The position numbers and the translations under genes were made by a program. Shown here piece by piece: positions 6,801 to 13,860 of a stretch of 18,673 bases of DNA (the stretch's first letter is position 1; each line of letters opens with the position of its first letter). Under the pieces are notes generated by a model, which made no database searches, was not told where the DNA came from, and saw only the letters and a list, made by a program, of their open reading frames with translations. This DNA is from an uncultured Dorea sp. (GTDB lineage Bacteria > Bacillota > Clostridia > Lachnospirales > Lachnospiraceae): contig CAJUBG010000065.1 of assembly GCA_910584575.1 (NCBI GenBank), positions 1 to 18,673 on the forward strand. The letters run 5' to 3'.

Positions 6801-7111
6801 ATGAAAAAATTAATTCAGGAAGTTAATGAAATAATGATTGAGCGCTTTGGAAAGGATTCTGTTATTGCGTTGGCAACAATAGAAAATGGCGTTCCATATG
6901 TGCGAAATGTAAATGCCTACACGGAAGGGGTGTAAGTTTGGGCTATTTTTGCAAAGAAGAAAATCATGGGATTGCGGATAAATTGAAAATAGCCTTTTCA
7001 GAATGGATTGATAATGGACATAATGATTTTGAGGATAAAAATACAATAATTTTGTGTATTGAGCTGATAGATGGGGTATTATTTTCTCATGGGAAAAAGT
7101 ATGAATTTTAG
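6801..7111 (+). pseudogene. Pyridoxamine 5'-phosphate oxidase-family (FMN-binding) protein, internally deleted
   Basis: From ATG at 6801 behind GGAGAAG, the frame reads MKKLIQEVNEIMIERFGKDS, then IALATIENGVPYVRNVNAY, the N-terminal half of a flavin-binding split-barrel protein of the PPOX superfamily, and stops at 6935. A frame beginning in the same place continues as GYFCKEENHGIADKLKIAFS to ...CIELIDGVLFSHGKKYEF and stops at 7111, which is the family's C-terminal end. Intact relatives have about 140 residues; roughly 35-40 central residues are missing. At the join the sequence GTGT would restore the frame (EGVSLGYF) if one GT were removed, so there is both a deletion and a 2-base shift. Almost certainly not functional. 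Confidence 0.7.
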
Positions 7112-7113
7112 AT

Positions 7114-7188
7114 ATGTTTGGTACTGTTCTTACATGGGGTACGGTATATGATGGTATTGTCAGAGGTTTATCATTAGAATTAAGGTGA
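7114..7188 (+). CDS. Possible 24-residue peptide or gene remnant
   Basis: ATG at 7114 opens MFGTVLTWGTVYDGIVRGLS followed by LELR and a TGA that ends 3 nt before the MBL gene's ATG. There is no convincing ribosome site. It may be the 3' end of a lost gene or a coupling leader for the next gene; it may also be chance. Confidence 0.15.
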   Translation: MFGTVLTWGTVYDGIVRGLSLELR

Positions 7189-7191
7189 ATT

Positions 7192-7914
7192 ATGAAAATA
7201 TATAATGTAGGAAACAGAGTGATGAATACTTATGTGTATTATACTTCGTCAGGCTATGTTATGGTTGATACAGGATATGAGCATGGCCTGCGAGGTGTAG
7301 AGAAAAGGTTAAAGAAGCATGGTATCGCGTTATCGGAAATCAAATATGTTTTTCTGACTCATGCACATGATGACCACGCTGGATTTTTGAATGAATTATT
7401 GTCGAAGTGTTCTGATTTAAAAGTGATTATAAGTGATAAGTCTATGCCTACGCTTCTAAAAGGACAGAATTCATTTGTTGGTGGATGTAGTAGTTTAATA
7501 GCATTAGGTTTTTGCAGGTCTATGGGACTGATTGGAAAGGGAAGGCATTTATTTCCTGCGGTTGAAAGACAGTATATTGACAGATTTATAGAAATATCGC
7601 CGCAAAATATTCATATGATAGAGAGCGAGCTGCGTGGGAAAGTATTATTTACGCCAGGACATACAGAGGATTCTATATCTCTTAAAATTGGTAGGATTAT
7701 TTTCTGCGGTGATGCTGCAATGAATGGAGTTCCTAGTTTAAGAAGGATTACTATATGGTTGGAAAATAAGAGGGACTTTCAAAATTCATGGGATATATTG
7801 CTTGCTGAAAAGCCCCAATTTATATATCCTGGGCATGGGAGACCGTTTTGTAGCAGTGATTTACGGAAATATAAAAAGTATATAAGTAAAGTAAGGAGAT
7901 ATAAGTTAAAATGA
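7192..7914 (+). CDS. Metallo-beta-lactamase-fold hydrolase
   Basis: A 240-residue soluble protein with the full MBL metal site: THAHDDHAG (H57, H59, D61, H62), FTPGHTEDS (H157), CGDAAM (D174) and YPGHG (H215), so a two-metal centre is expected. There is no signal peptide, which argues against a secreted class B beta-lactamase; the lay-out fits cytoplasmic MBL hydrolases of glyoxalase II or lactonase type, substrate unknown. The basic C-terminus (RKYKKYISKVRRYKLK) is notable. AAGGTG lies 4 nt before the ATG. Its TGA overlaps the ATG of the next gene (ATGA), so the two are probably translated together. Confidence 0.88.
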   Translation: MKIYNVGNRVMNTYVYYTSSGYVMVDTGYEHGLRGVEKRLKKHGIALSEIKYVFLTHAHDDHAGFLNELLSKCSDLKVIISDKSMPTLLKGQNSFVGGCSSLIALGFCRSMGLIGKGRHLFPAVERQYIDRFIEISPQNIHMIESELRGKVLFTPGHTEDSISLKIGRIIFCGDAAMNGVPSLRRITIWLENKRDFQNSWDILLAEKPQFIYPGHGRPFCSSDLRKYKKYISKVRRYKLK

Positions 7915-8249
7915 ATTCTGTGGATATGTTCAATGAAGTGTTGGAAAGTTGGAAGAAGTTTTTTCATGCAGGAACGAACTGGAAAGATTTTGCGGCGGAT
8001 ATTTCCTATGAAGATTATAAAAAGATGACGGATAAGCAGCATCTTGCTAAGGCCAAATCCATGCCGATTCGATTTTTGAAATCTTCGGGAAAGGGCTTCT
8101 TTATTGATAAAGACGGATATGCCATTGCTATCCGTGAAGATTTGAGAATATGTATTGAAAATGCCGCGTTCAAATATCATATGAAGGATATTCTGGAGTA
8201 TCGTACGATGGAATATTATAGGAGAAGATATATGGTTTCAGGCGAATAA
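7911..8249 (+). CDS. Conserved-looking hypothetical protein, coupled to the MBL gene
   Basis: A 112-residue soluble, mixed-charge protein: MNSVDMFNEVLESWKKFFHA near the start and ILEYRTMEYYRRRYMVSGE at the end, rich in aromatic and basic residues. A central KSSGKGFFIDKDGYAIAIRED looks like a beta hairpin. I do not recognise a family. GTAAGGAGAT sits before the ATG, within the end of the MBL gene, and the 4-nt overlap suggests it is a working partner of, or at least co-expressed with, the hydrolase. Confidence 0.7.
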   Translation: MNSVDMFNEVLESWKKFFHAGTNWKDFAADISYEDYKKMTDKQHLAKAKSMPIRFLKSSGKGFFIDKDGYAIAIREDLRICIENAAFKYHMKDILEYRTMEYYRRRYMVSGE

Positions 8250-8267
8250 AATTCAGGGAGGTCTGCT

Positions 8268-8483
8268 ATGTTCACAATATTATTTACAATATTAACATTA
8301 ATCGTATTTGGAAAACTGCTTATATTTGCAATCCGAGCTTCATGGGGGCTTGCCAGAATATTGGTTACGGTTATATTTATGCCCCTGGCCCTGATTGTAC
8401 TTGTAGTGGCAGGTTTGGTTTATCTTGCTGTACCGCTTTTAATCATTGCAGGTGTGATTTCGCTGGTTAAGACACATAATTAA
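8268..8483 (+). CDS. Small membrane protein with two transmembrane helices
   Basis: 71 residues, nearly all hydrophobic: helix one about residues 3-22, an amphipathic 'RASWGLARI' turn, then a long hydrophobic run from about 31 to 66, ending SLVKTHN. GGGAGG lies 7-8 nt before the ATG, a strong site, so translation is likely. It follows the hypothetical gene by 18 nt and probably belongs to the same transcript. Function unknown. Its stop codon TAA is the first triplet of the 22-bp direct repeat. Confidence 0.65.
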   Translation: MFTILFTILTLIVFGKLLIFAIRASWGLARILVTVIFMPLALIVLVVAGLVYLAVPLLIIAGVISLVKTHN

Positions 8484-8502
8484 AAACCTTAATAGACGTT
8501 TT
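8481..8502 (+). repeat. 22-bp direct repeat, copy 1
   Basis: Starts TAAAAACCTTAAT and ends AGACGTTTT; identical to 10258-10279. Within it AAAAAC and GTTTT(T) form weak inverted arms. The first three bases are the stop codon of the small membrane protein gene. The pair brackets the AAA-ATPase/nuclease gene. Confidence 0.85.
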
Positions 8503-8539
8503 TATTACACTTAAAAGATAAGGAAAGAAAGGCTGTGAA

Positions 8540-8557
8540 ATGGGTGTAAAATTATGA
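8540..8557 (+). CDS. Five-codon leader (MGVKL) overlapping the next start
   Basis: ATG at 8540 reads MGVKL and stops in a TGA that shares bases with the ATG of the AAA-ATPase gene (ATGA at 8554). The only well-placed ribosome site in the area, AAAGG (8528-8532), is 7 nt before this ATG, whereas the large gene has none at the right distance. Translation of the large gene may therefore depend on re-initiation. Confidence 0.35.
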   Translation: MGVKL

Positions 8558-10260
8558 TTGAGAAGAAGAAGCTTCCAATAGGGGAAGAATTTTTCCGCAA
8601 TATTAGAACAAAAGGGTTCTACTATGTTGACAAGACGAGCTTCATCAGCGAGCTTCTAAAAACTAGAGGCAGTGTAAATCTTTTTACACGCCCCAGGCGT
8701 TTTGGTAAGAGTTTAAATATTGATATGCTGAAAACATTTTTTGAGTTTGGCGCAGATGCAGCATTGTTCGAGGGGCTGAAGATTACAGAGGAAAAAGAAT
8801 TGTGTGAACAGTATATGGGGAAATATCCTGTCATCTCCATAAGTTTGAAAGACGTTGCAGGAGAAGATTTTCAGGCTGCGTATGAAATGCTGTGTACTGT
8901 TGTCAGTGAAGAAGCGGCAAGACTGGATTTCCTTGTGGGAAGCGGGAGTATAATGCAGTATGACAAGGTAAAGTTTGAACGATTGGCAGAAAATAGGTTA
9001 GAAAAGCCGTCAGAGCTTCACAATAGTCTGAAGCTACTGACAAGACTTTTGCGCAAGCACTATGGAACGTCGGTGATTGTCCTGATTGACGAGTATGATG
9101 TGCCGCTAGATAAGGCTTACCAAAATGGATATTATCCCCAGATGGTAGATCTTATTCGCTCTATCTTAAGCCAGGTGCTTAAGACCAATGAGAATCTTGA
9201 GTTTGCAGTAATTACGGGATGTCTTCAGATTGCGAAGGAAAGTATTTTTACGGGGCTTAATAATTTCAAGGTACGGACGGTTTCGGATGTTCGGTTTGCA
9301 GAATATTTTGGATTTACGGATCAGGAAGTAAAAGATTTGTTGGATTACTATGACTTGGGAGATAAGTTTGAATTGTTTAAGGAGTGGTATGATGGATACC
9401 AGTTTGGTGAAGCTCACATTTACTGCCCTTGGGATGTGTTAAATCAATGCGATAAATTCTGTGAATCAAGGAGAGCGAGGATGGAAGCTCATTGGGAGAA
9501 TAGCAGCAGCAACAGCATTGTGAAAGATATTCTGGAACATTCTAATGAGGCTACAAGAGCAGAAATCGAGGCATTGATATCCGGAGAGTATGTGGAGAAA
9601 TCATTGATTTCTGGCTTGACATACTCTGATTTTGAAAATAAAGAACCTCAGAAAAGACAGACATATTTATGGAGTATTCTTTTTGCAACTGGTTACTTGA
9701 CAGATGCGGCAAAGCCAGACGGCAAGATTCATAGGCTTGTAATTCCCAATAGAGAAATCCGTGGAATCTACGAGGAGAGAATCCTGTCTTGGTTTGAAAG
9801 AAGAACAGTAAGCAATACAGAACGGTGGAAGAAATTTTGTGAGGCGGTTAAAGAAGGGGATGGAGAGACATTCCAACTGTTATTTAACAGTTTTATGGAC
9901 GATTCCATTAGTATTCGGGATACTTTTATCCGGAAAGAGATGAAAGAAAATTTTTACCATGGAATGTTGTTAGGTCTGATGAGAGCAGAAGAAAACTGGA
10001 TTGTGAAATCCAATACGGAATCCGGTACTGGATATACGGATATTATGATTAGGATTCCCGCGGAAAAGATTGGATGCATTATGGAGGTGAAATATGCGGA
10101 AGATGGCGCGTTCGAGTCTGTATGCAAGAAGGCGATGAAGCAAATTAATGATGAAGGGTATGCGCAGGCTTTGCGACGGGAGGGGGCGCAGGTGATTCAT
10201 AGGTTTGGGATTGCCTGCTATAAGAAAAGCTGCAAAGTATTATTTGAAACAGTATCCTAA
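8554..10260 (+). CDS. AAA-ATPase-like / PD-(D/E)XK nuclease fusion protein
   Basis: 568 residues. The N-terminal AAA-ATPase-like domain (PF09820 type) begins IGEEFFRNIRTKGFYYVDKT and has an atypical Walker A, RPRRFGKS (46-53), and Walker B VIVLIDEYD (174-182). The C-terminal domain (PDDEXK_9 type) shows GYTDI (D496), CIMEVKY (E511, K513) and an 'AMKQI' helix (Q530), so the nuclease site looks complete. The family is common and multi-copy in gut Firmicutes and Bacteroidetes; its role is not settled, with defence or mobile-element roles suggested. No good ribosome site lies before ATG 8554; a five-codon leader overlaps it. A perfect 22-bp direct repeat flanks the gene, beginning at the stop codons at 8481 and 10258. 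Confidence 0.9.
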   Translation: MIEKKKLPIGEEFFRNIRTKGFYYVDKTSFISELLKTRGSVNLFTRPRRFGKSLNIDMLKTFFEFGADAALFEGLKITEEKELCEQYMGKYPVISISLKDVAGEDFQAAYEMLCTVVSEEAARLDFLVGSGSIMQYDKVKFERLAENRLEKPSELHNSLKLLTRLLRKHYGTSVIVLIDEYDVPLDKAYQNGYYPQMVDLIRSILSQVLKTNENLEFAVITGCLQIAKESIFTGLNNFKVRTVSDVRFAEYFGFTDQEVKDLLDYYDLGDKFELFKEWYDGYQFGEAHIYCPWDVLNQCDKFCESRRARMEAHWENSSSNSIVKDILEHSNEATRAEIEALISGEYVEKSLISGLTYSDFENKEPQKRQTYLWSILFATGYLTDAAKPDGKIHRLVIPNREIRGIYEERILSWFERRTVSNTERWKKFCEAVKEGDGETFQLLFNSFMDDSISIRDTFIRKEMKENFYHGMLLGLMRAEENWIVKSNTESGTGYTDIMIRIPAEKIGCIMEVKYAEDGAFESVCKKAMKQINDEGYAQALRREGAQVIHRFGIACYKKSCKVLFETVS

Positions 10261-10279
10261 AAACCTTAATAGACGTTTT
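10258..10279 (+). repeat. 22-bp direct repeat, copy 2
   Basis: Identical to 8481-8502, 1777 bp downstream. Its first three bases are the stop codon of the AAA-ATPase/nuclease gene. It is followed directly by GGAGG, whereas copy 1 is followed by TATTACAC, so identity ends sharply. Confidence 0.85.
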
Positions 10280-10349
10280 GGAGGAATTGTGCTGGCAGAG
10301 TTAATTTTCGTTCTTAAGTGTGTAAAAATGAAATCGAAAGGCGGAGAAA

Positions 10350-11171
10350 ATGGTATATTTAAGCACATTTGCTATATCAAAAAAGAAAATGAGAAGTCCT
10401 CACATCTATCCCTATAATGTTTTTAGAACAAAAGAAATATACCCGTTCGTATTTGCGCCAATCACGATTATCTATGGCAATAACGGCTCAGGGAAATCAA
10501 CTTTGCTCAATATCATCGCCCGAAAAGCAGGTATCAAAGGATGTGAAACCTATGTATATGGTCAGGGCTACATTGATAAATTTGTCCGTGAGTGCAGCTT
10601 TGATATGGGTGAAGATGAGTCAGGAAAAGGGGTTAGTATTCCAAAAGACAGCCTTTACATAAAAAGCGAGGATATCTTGTTTGAGATTAAGAAGATACAG
10701 CAGGAGGAGGCGTTGGAAAGAGGCTATGTTTTTGAACTCATGAAACAAAAGGGAATAAACAAAGAGGCGGCAGAGAAGTCCTTTGTCAGTCATGGGAACA
10801 GCTTTTATTCCAGAAAGGAAATTATGCAGTTTGCTCAGGAAAAATACTCCAATGGAGAGACGGCCATGCAGCTTCTTATGGATGCATTTATGCCTGATCA
10901 GTTATATCTTCTGGATGAGCCGGAGGTGTCGTTATCTCCTGAAAATCAGGTAAAACTGGCGGAGGAGATTAATAAGATGGCACGGTTTCTGGGATGCCAG
11001 TTCATCATTGCAACACACTCCCCCTTTATGCTTGGAACCTTGCAGGCTAAAATCTACAATCTGGATTGTGAATGCATGGAGGAGGCTCAGTGGTATGAGC
11101 TAGAGCATATCCGGTATTTTTATGAGTTCTTTGAGAAGCACAGACACTTATTTCGTAAAGATATTATTTAG
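10350..11171 (+). CDS. Compact SMC/ABC-type AAA ATPase (AAA_21-like)
   Basis: 273 residues. Walker A GNNGSGKST (43-51), a degenerate ABC signature SNGET (167-171), Walker B YLLDEPEVSLSPENQ (186-200) and H-loop ATHSPFML (about 221-228) give a complete ABC-type head, with only a short insert (about 75-165) where SMC or Rad50 proteins carry a coiled coil. The N-terminal 'YPYNVFRTKEIYPFVFAPITIIYG' is usual for this group, supporting the ATG at 10350 behind AGGCGGAG. Related ATPases act in DNA repair or in OLD-like defence, but no TOPRIM or partner nuclease is fused. It lies 89 nt after the AAA-ATPase/nuclease gene and may share its transcript. Confidence 0.82.
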   Translation: MVYLSTFAISKKKMRSPHIYPYNVFRTKEIYPFVFAPITIIYGNNGSGKSTLLNIIARKAGIKGCETYVYGQGYIDKFVRECSFDMGEDESGKGVSIPKDSLYIKSEDILFEIKKIQQEEALERGYVFELMKQKGINKEAAEKSFVSHGNSFYSRKEIMQFAQEKYSNGETAMQLLMDAFMPDQLYLLDEPEVSLSPENQVKLAEEINKMARFLGCQFIIATHSPFMLGTLQAKIYNLDCECMEEAQWYELEHIRYFYEFFEKHRHLFRKDII

Positions 11172-11188
11172 AAAAAAGCATTTAAGGG

Positions 11189-11211
11189 AAAAGCATAGGC
11201 TTATGCCTTTT
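11189..11211 (+). terminator. Weak intrinsic terminator after the ATPase gene
   Basis: AAAAGCATA pairs with TATGC-C-TTTT (5-bp GC-containing core plus four A-T pairs around a one-base bulge, 4-nt loop). The T run is only four bases long, so termination would be partial at best. Confidence 0.35.
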
Positions 11212-11265
11212 GGGAGATACTAAGGGGTATTTAGAATCAATATTTTAACATTGGAGGGAGAAGCA

Positions 11266-13332
11266 ATGTCAAATAGATTAAAAGACGAAAAATCCCCATA
11301 TCTGCTTCAGCATAAGGACAATCCGGTGGACTGGTATCCCTGGTGCGACGAGGCGTTTAAAAAGGCTGAGACGGAGGATAAGCCCATTTTCCTGAGTATT
11401 GGTTATTCTACCTGCCACTGGTGCCATGTGATGGCCCATGAATCCTTTGAGGATACGTCCGTTGCAGAGCTTTTGAATCAGGGCTTTGTGTGCATTAAGG
11501 TTGATAGAGAGGAACGGCCAGATATTGACGCTGTCTATATATCTGTCTGCCAGGCGGTTACCGGACAGGGAGGCTGGCCTCTTACAATCATTATGACGCC
11601 AGGGCAGAAGCCTTTTTTTGCAGGAACATATTTCCCAAAAGAACGGTATTATGGGCGCCCTGGACTTGTGGATATCTTAAAAGAAGTTCTCCTGCTGTGG
11701 AAAGACAGGCGGGAGGACTTGATGAGGGATGGAGAAGAAATTACGGCATTAATTAACAATCAAAGCGCCCTCAAGGAGAATAAAGAGGAATTGTCTGAAA
11801 AAGACATATTTCATAAGGCATACCATATTTTTGTGAAGCAGTTTGATCCTGTTTGGGGAGGCTTTGGCGGTGCGCCCAAGTTTCCGTCACCCCATAACCT
11901 TCTGTTTTTAATGAGATTTGCGGAGGAAGAAAAGGAACCGGAAGCCCTGCGCATGGTGGAAATCACCCTGAATGCAATGGCGGACGGGGGAATTCATGAT
12001 CATATCGGCGGAGGCTTTTCGCGCTATTCTACGGACGAACAGTGGCTCGTTCCCCACTTTGAGAAAATGTTGTATGATAATGCGTTGCTGCTTCTGGCTT
12101 ATGTACAGGCATATCAGATTACGGGAAAGGAGAAGTATGGGGAGGTGGCCCGGCATACGGCGGACTATATCCTGCGTGAGCTGACGGACTGGCAGGGCGG
12201 ATTTTACTGCGGGCAGGACGCGGACAGCGAGGGCGTGGAGGGGAAATATTATGTATTTACCCCAGAAGAAGTAATCTCTGTGTTGGGAGAGGCAGACGGA
12301 AAAGAATTTTGCCGTCAGTATGGGATTACAAAAGAGGGGAATTTTGAAGGCAAGAGTATTCCTAATCGGCTTTGCAATGAGCAGGCAGAGGACGTGTTCA
12401 AAGAAACCGCAAATGGCAATAAAGCAAGAGAAGAACAGGCGGCAGCAGAGAACAGCCTTGACAGATTATATCAGTATCGGATCAGCCGGACAAGCCTTCA
12501 TAAAGATGATAAGATTCTGCTTTCATGGAACGCCTGGACCATCCTTGCGCTTGCGAGAGCAGGCGTTGCTCTTAAGGAGGAGAGATACCTGAGAGCTGCG
12601 AAAAAAGCGCAGGAATTCATTGAAGAACGGATGAATGGGAAGGATGGAAGGCTTTACCTGCGTTTTCGCGACGGGGAGGCTGCGCATCCGGGAATGTTGG
12701 AGGATTATGCGGTATACGCTCTTGCACTACTGGAATTATACCGAGTTGATTTTTGTGTGGAATATCTGTCAAATGCAATTCACAGGGCAAAACAGATGCT
12801 TCAGTTTTTTGAAGACCAAGAGGACGGCGGATATTTTATGAATGCCATAGACGCGGTACAATTAATCGCACGACCCAAGGAAATGTATGACGGGGCGATT
12901 CCCTCCGGCAATTCTGTGGCTTTCATGGTGCTTCAGAGGCTGGCCGCGCTGACAGGGGAAGTGAGCTGGCAGCGGGCTGCCCGAAGGCAGATGCAGTATT
13001 GTACGTGGCAAATCCAGGAATATCCTGCGGGTTACGGTTTTGCTCTTTTGGCGATGGCCGAGGCAGTCTGTACTCATCGTGAGTTGGTGTGTACTGTAAA
13101 TGGAGAGGTATCAGAGGAACTGAGGCAGCAGCTTGTGAATTTGCCTGTGTATGGCATAGAGATTTTGGTCAAGACTAAGGGGAATGCAGATGCTCTGATG
13201 GAATGTGCGCCGTTTACGTCAGAGTATCCTCTGCCGGAGGAAGGCGTGCTGTACTATCTGTGTGAGGATGGGGCTTGTCGGGCGCCGGTAAGAGAGCTGT
13301 CAGAATGCGGGGAAGGATATGAAAGGTTATAA
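11266..13332 (+). CDS. Thioredoxin-domain protein of the YyaL/DUF255 family
   Basis: 688 residues from ATG at 11266; GGAGGGAG (11253-11260) rules out the in-frame TTG at 11251. The N-terminal domain begins MSNRLKDEKSPYLLQHKDNPVDWYPW and holds the thioredoxin-like GYSTCHWCHVM (C50, C53), followed by KVDREERPDID and TGQGGWPLTIIMTP, all family hallmarks. The remaining part is the (alpha/alpha)6-barrel portion with GGIHDHIGGGFSRYSTDEQW, PHFEKMLYDNALL, CGQDADSEGVEGKYY and LEDYAVYALALLELY. Length is normal for the family (about 690). The family is conserved from bacteria to man (SPATA20), yet its reaction is not established; redox or sugar-epimerase-like roles are proposed. It overlaps the next gene by 14 nt. 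Confidence 0.93.
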   Translation: MSNRLKDEKSPYLLQHKDNPVDWYPWCDEAFKKAETEDKPIFLSIGYSTCHWCHVMAHESFEDTSVAELLNQGFVCIKVDREERPDIDAVYISVCQAVTGQGGWPLTIIMTPGQKPFFAGTYFPKERYYGRPGLVDILKEVLLLWKDRREDLMRDGEEITALINNQSALKENKEELSEKDIFHKAYHIFVKQFDPVWGGFGGAPKFPSPHNLLFLMRFAEEEKEPEALRMVEITLNAMADGGIHDHIGGGFSRYSTDEQWLVPHFEKMLYDNALLLLAYVQAYQITGKEKYGEVARHTADYILRELTDWQGGFYCGQDADSEGVEGKYYVFTPEEVISVLGEADGKEFCRQYGITKEGNFEGKSIPNRLCNEQAEDVFKETANGNKAREEQAAAENSLDRLYQYRISRTSLHKDDKILLSWNAWTILALARAGVALKEERYLRAAKKAQEFIEERMNGKDGRLYLRFRDGEAAHPGMLEDYAVYALALLELYRVDFCVEYLSNAIHRAKQMLQFFEDQEDGGYFMNAIDAVQLIARPKEMYDGAIPSGNSVAFMVLQRLAALTGEVSWQRAARRQMQYCTWQIQEYPAGYGFALLAMAEAVCTHRELVCTVNGEVSEELRQQLVNLPVYGIEILVKTKGNADALMECAPFTSEYPLPEEGVLYYLCEDGACRAPVRELSECGEGYERL

Positions 13333-13765
13333 GCTAAGATTTGAGATTTGGGGGCTGCTATTATTTTTAGCTATTATGATGCCTAATTTTATTTGGTTTG
13401 CTGTACCGGCTCCCAATGACATTTTGAGAGCAGACACGGTTACAGGCGGTGTTGATGCGATAGCCTCGGTCAGCCAAGTGCTGATGGTTGCTGCGCTTTG
13501 TGTTATTGCCAATGAAAAGAAGGACGCAATTCGTATTACACCTTTGATAGCCGCTGTCTTAATTTGCTGTCTGTTATATTTTGCGAGTTGGATAGCCTAT
13601 TATGCCGGTATAGTGAATGTAGCTGTCATATTGGGTTTGACGTTATTCCCATGTTTGGCTTTTATGTTTTTTGCTATTGACAGAAAAAACATGATAGCAG
13701 TAATCCCAATTTCTGTTTTTTCAATCTGCCATTTAATATATGGAGTGGTTAATTTTATTATTTAA
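13319..13765 (+). CDS. Four-helix integral membrane protein, unknown function
   Basis: 148 residues, starting MKGYKLRFEIWGLLLFLAIM. Hydrophobic segments lie near residues 10-30, 44-63, 73-95 and 98-118, with a last near 125-147, so four to five membrane spans. GGGGAAGGAT precedes the ATG inside the end of the YyaL gene; the 14-nt overlap suggests coupling. I know no named family for it, although short proteins with the 'RFEIWGLLLFLxIMxPNFIWF' opening are of a type seen in clostridia. Confidence 0.7.
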   Translation: MKGYKLRFEIWGLLLFLAIMMPNFIWFAVPAPNDILRADTVTGGVDAIASVSQVLMVAALCVIANEKKDAIRITPLIAAVLICCLLYFASWIAYYAGIVNVAVILGLTLFPCLAFMFFAIDRKNMIAVIPISVFSICHLIYGVVNFII

Positions 13766-13795
13766 TCTGTACGTAGGTTTATTGGGGGTCTCAAG

Positions 13796-13824
13796 TTGCT
13801 ATTTGCGCGTATTTTCAGTATACT
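13796..13824 (+). promoter_or_regulatory. Promoter of the EEP-family gene
   Basis: TTGCTA (13796-13801) and TATACT (13819-13824), spacer 17 bp; start expected near 13831, 30 nt before the ATG. Confidence 0.65.
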
Positions 13825-13860
13825 ATATTTGTCAGATTGAAGAACGGAGGTTCAAATAAA

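Noticed and set aside
7192..7914. MBL-fold protein as the beta-lactamase controlled by blaI-blaR1
   Set aside because: No signal peptide, separated by two remnants, opposite strand, and no BlaI-type operator upstream.
10289..10417. A 42-codon GTG-start frame behind GGAGG, right after repeat copy 2
   Set aside because: It has a good ribosome-like site but overlaps the start of the ATPase gene by 68 nt and its composition (lysine/serine mix, no pattern) does not look like a protein; possibly a coupling leader at most.
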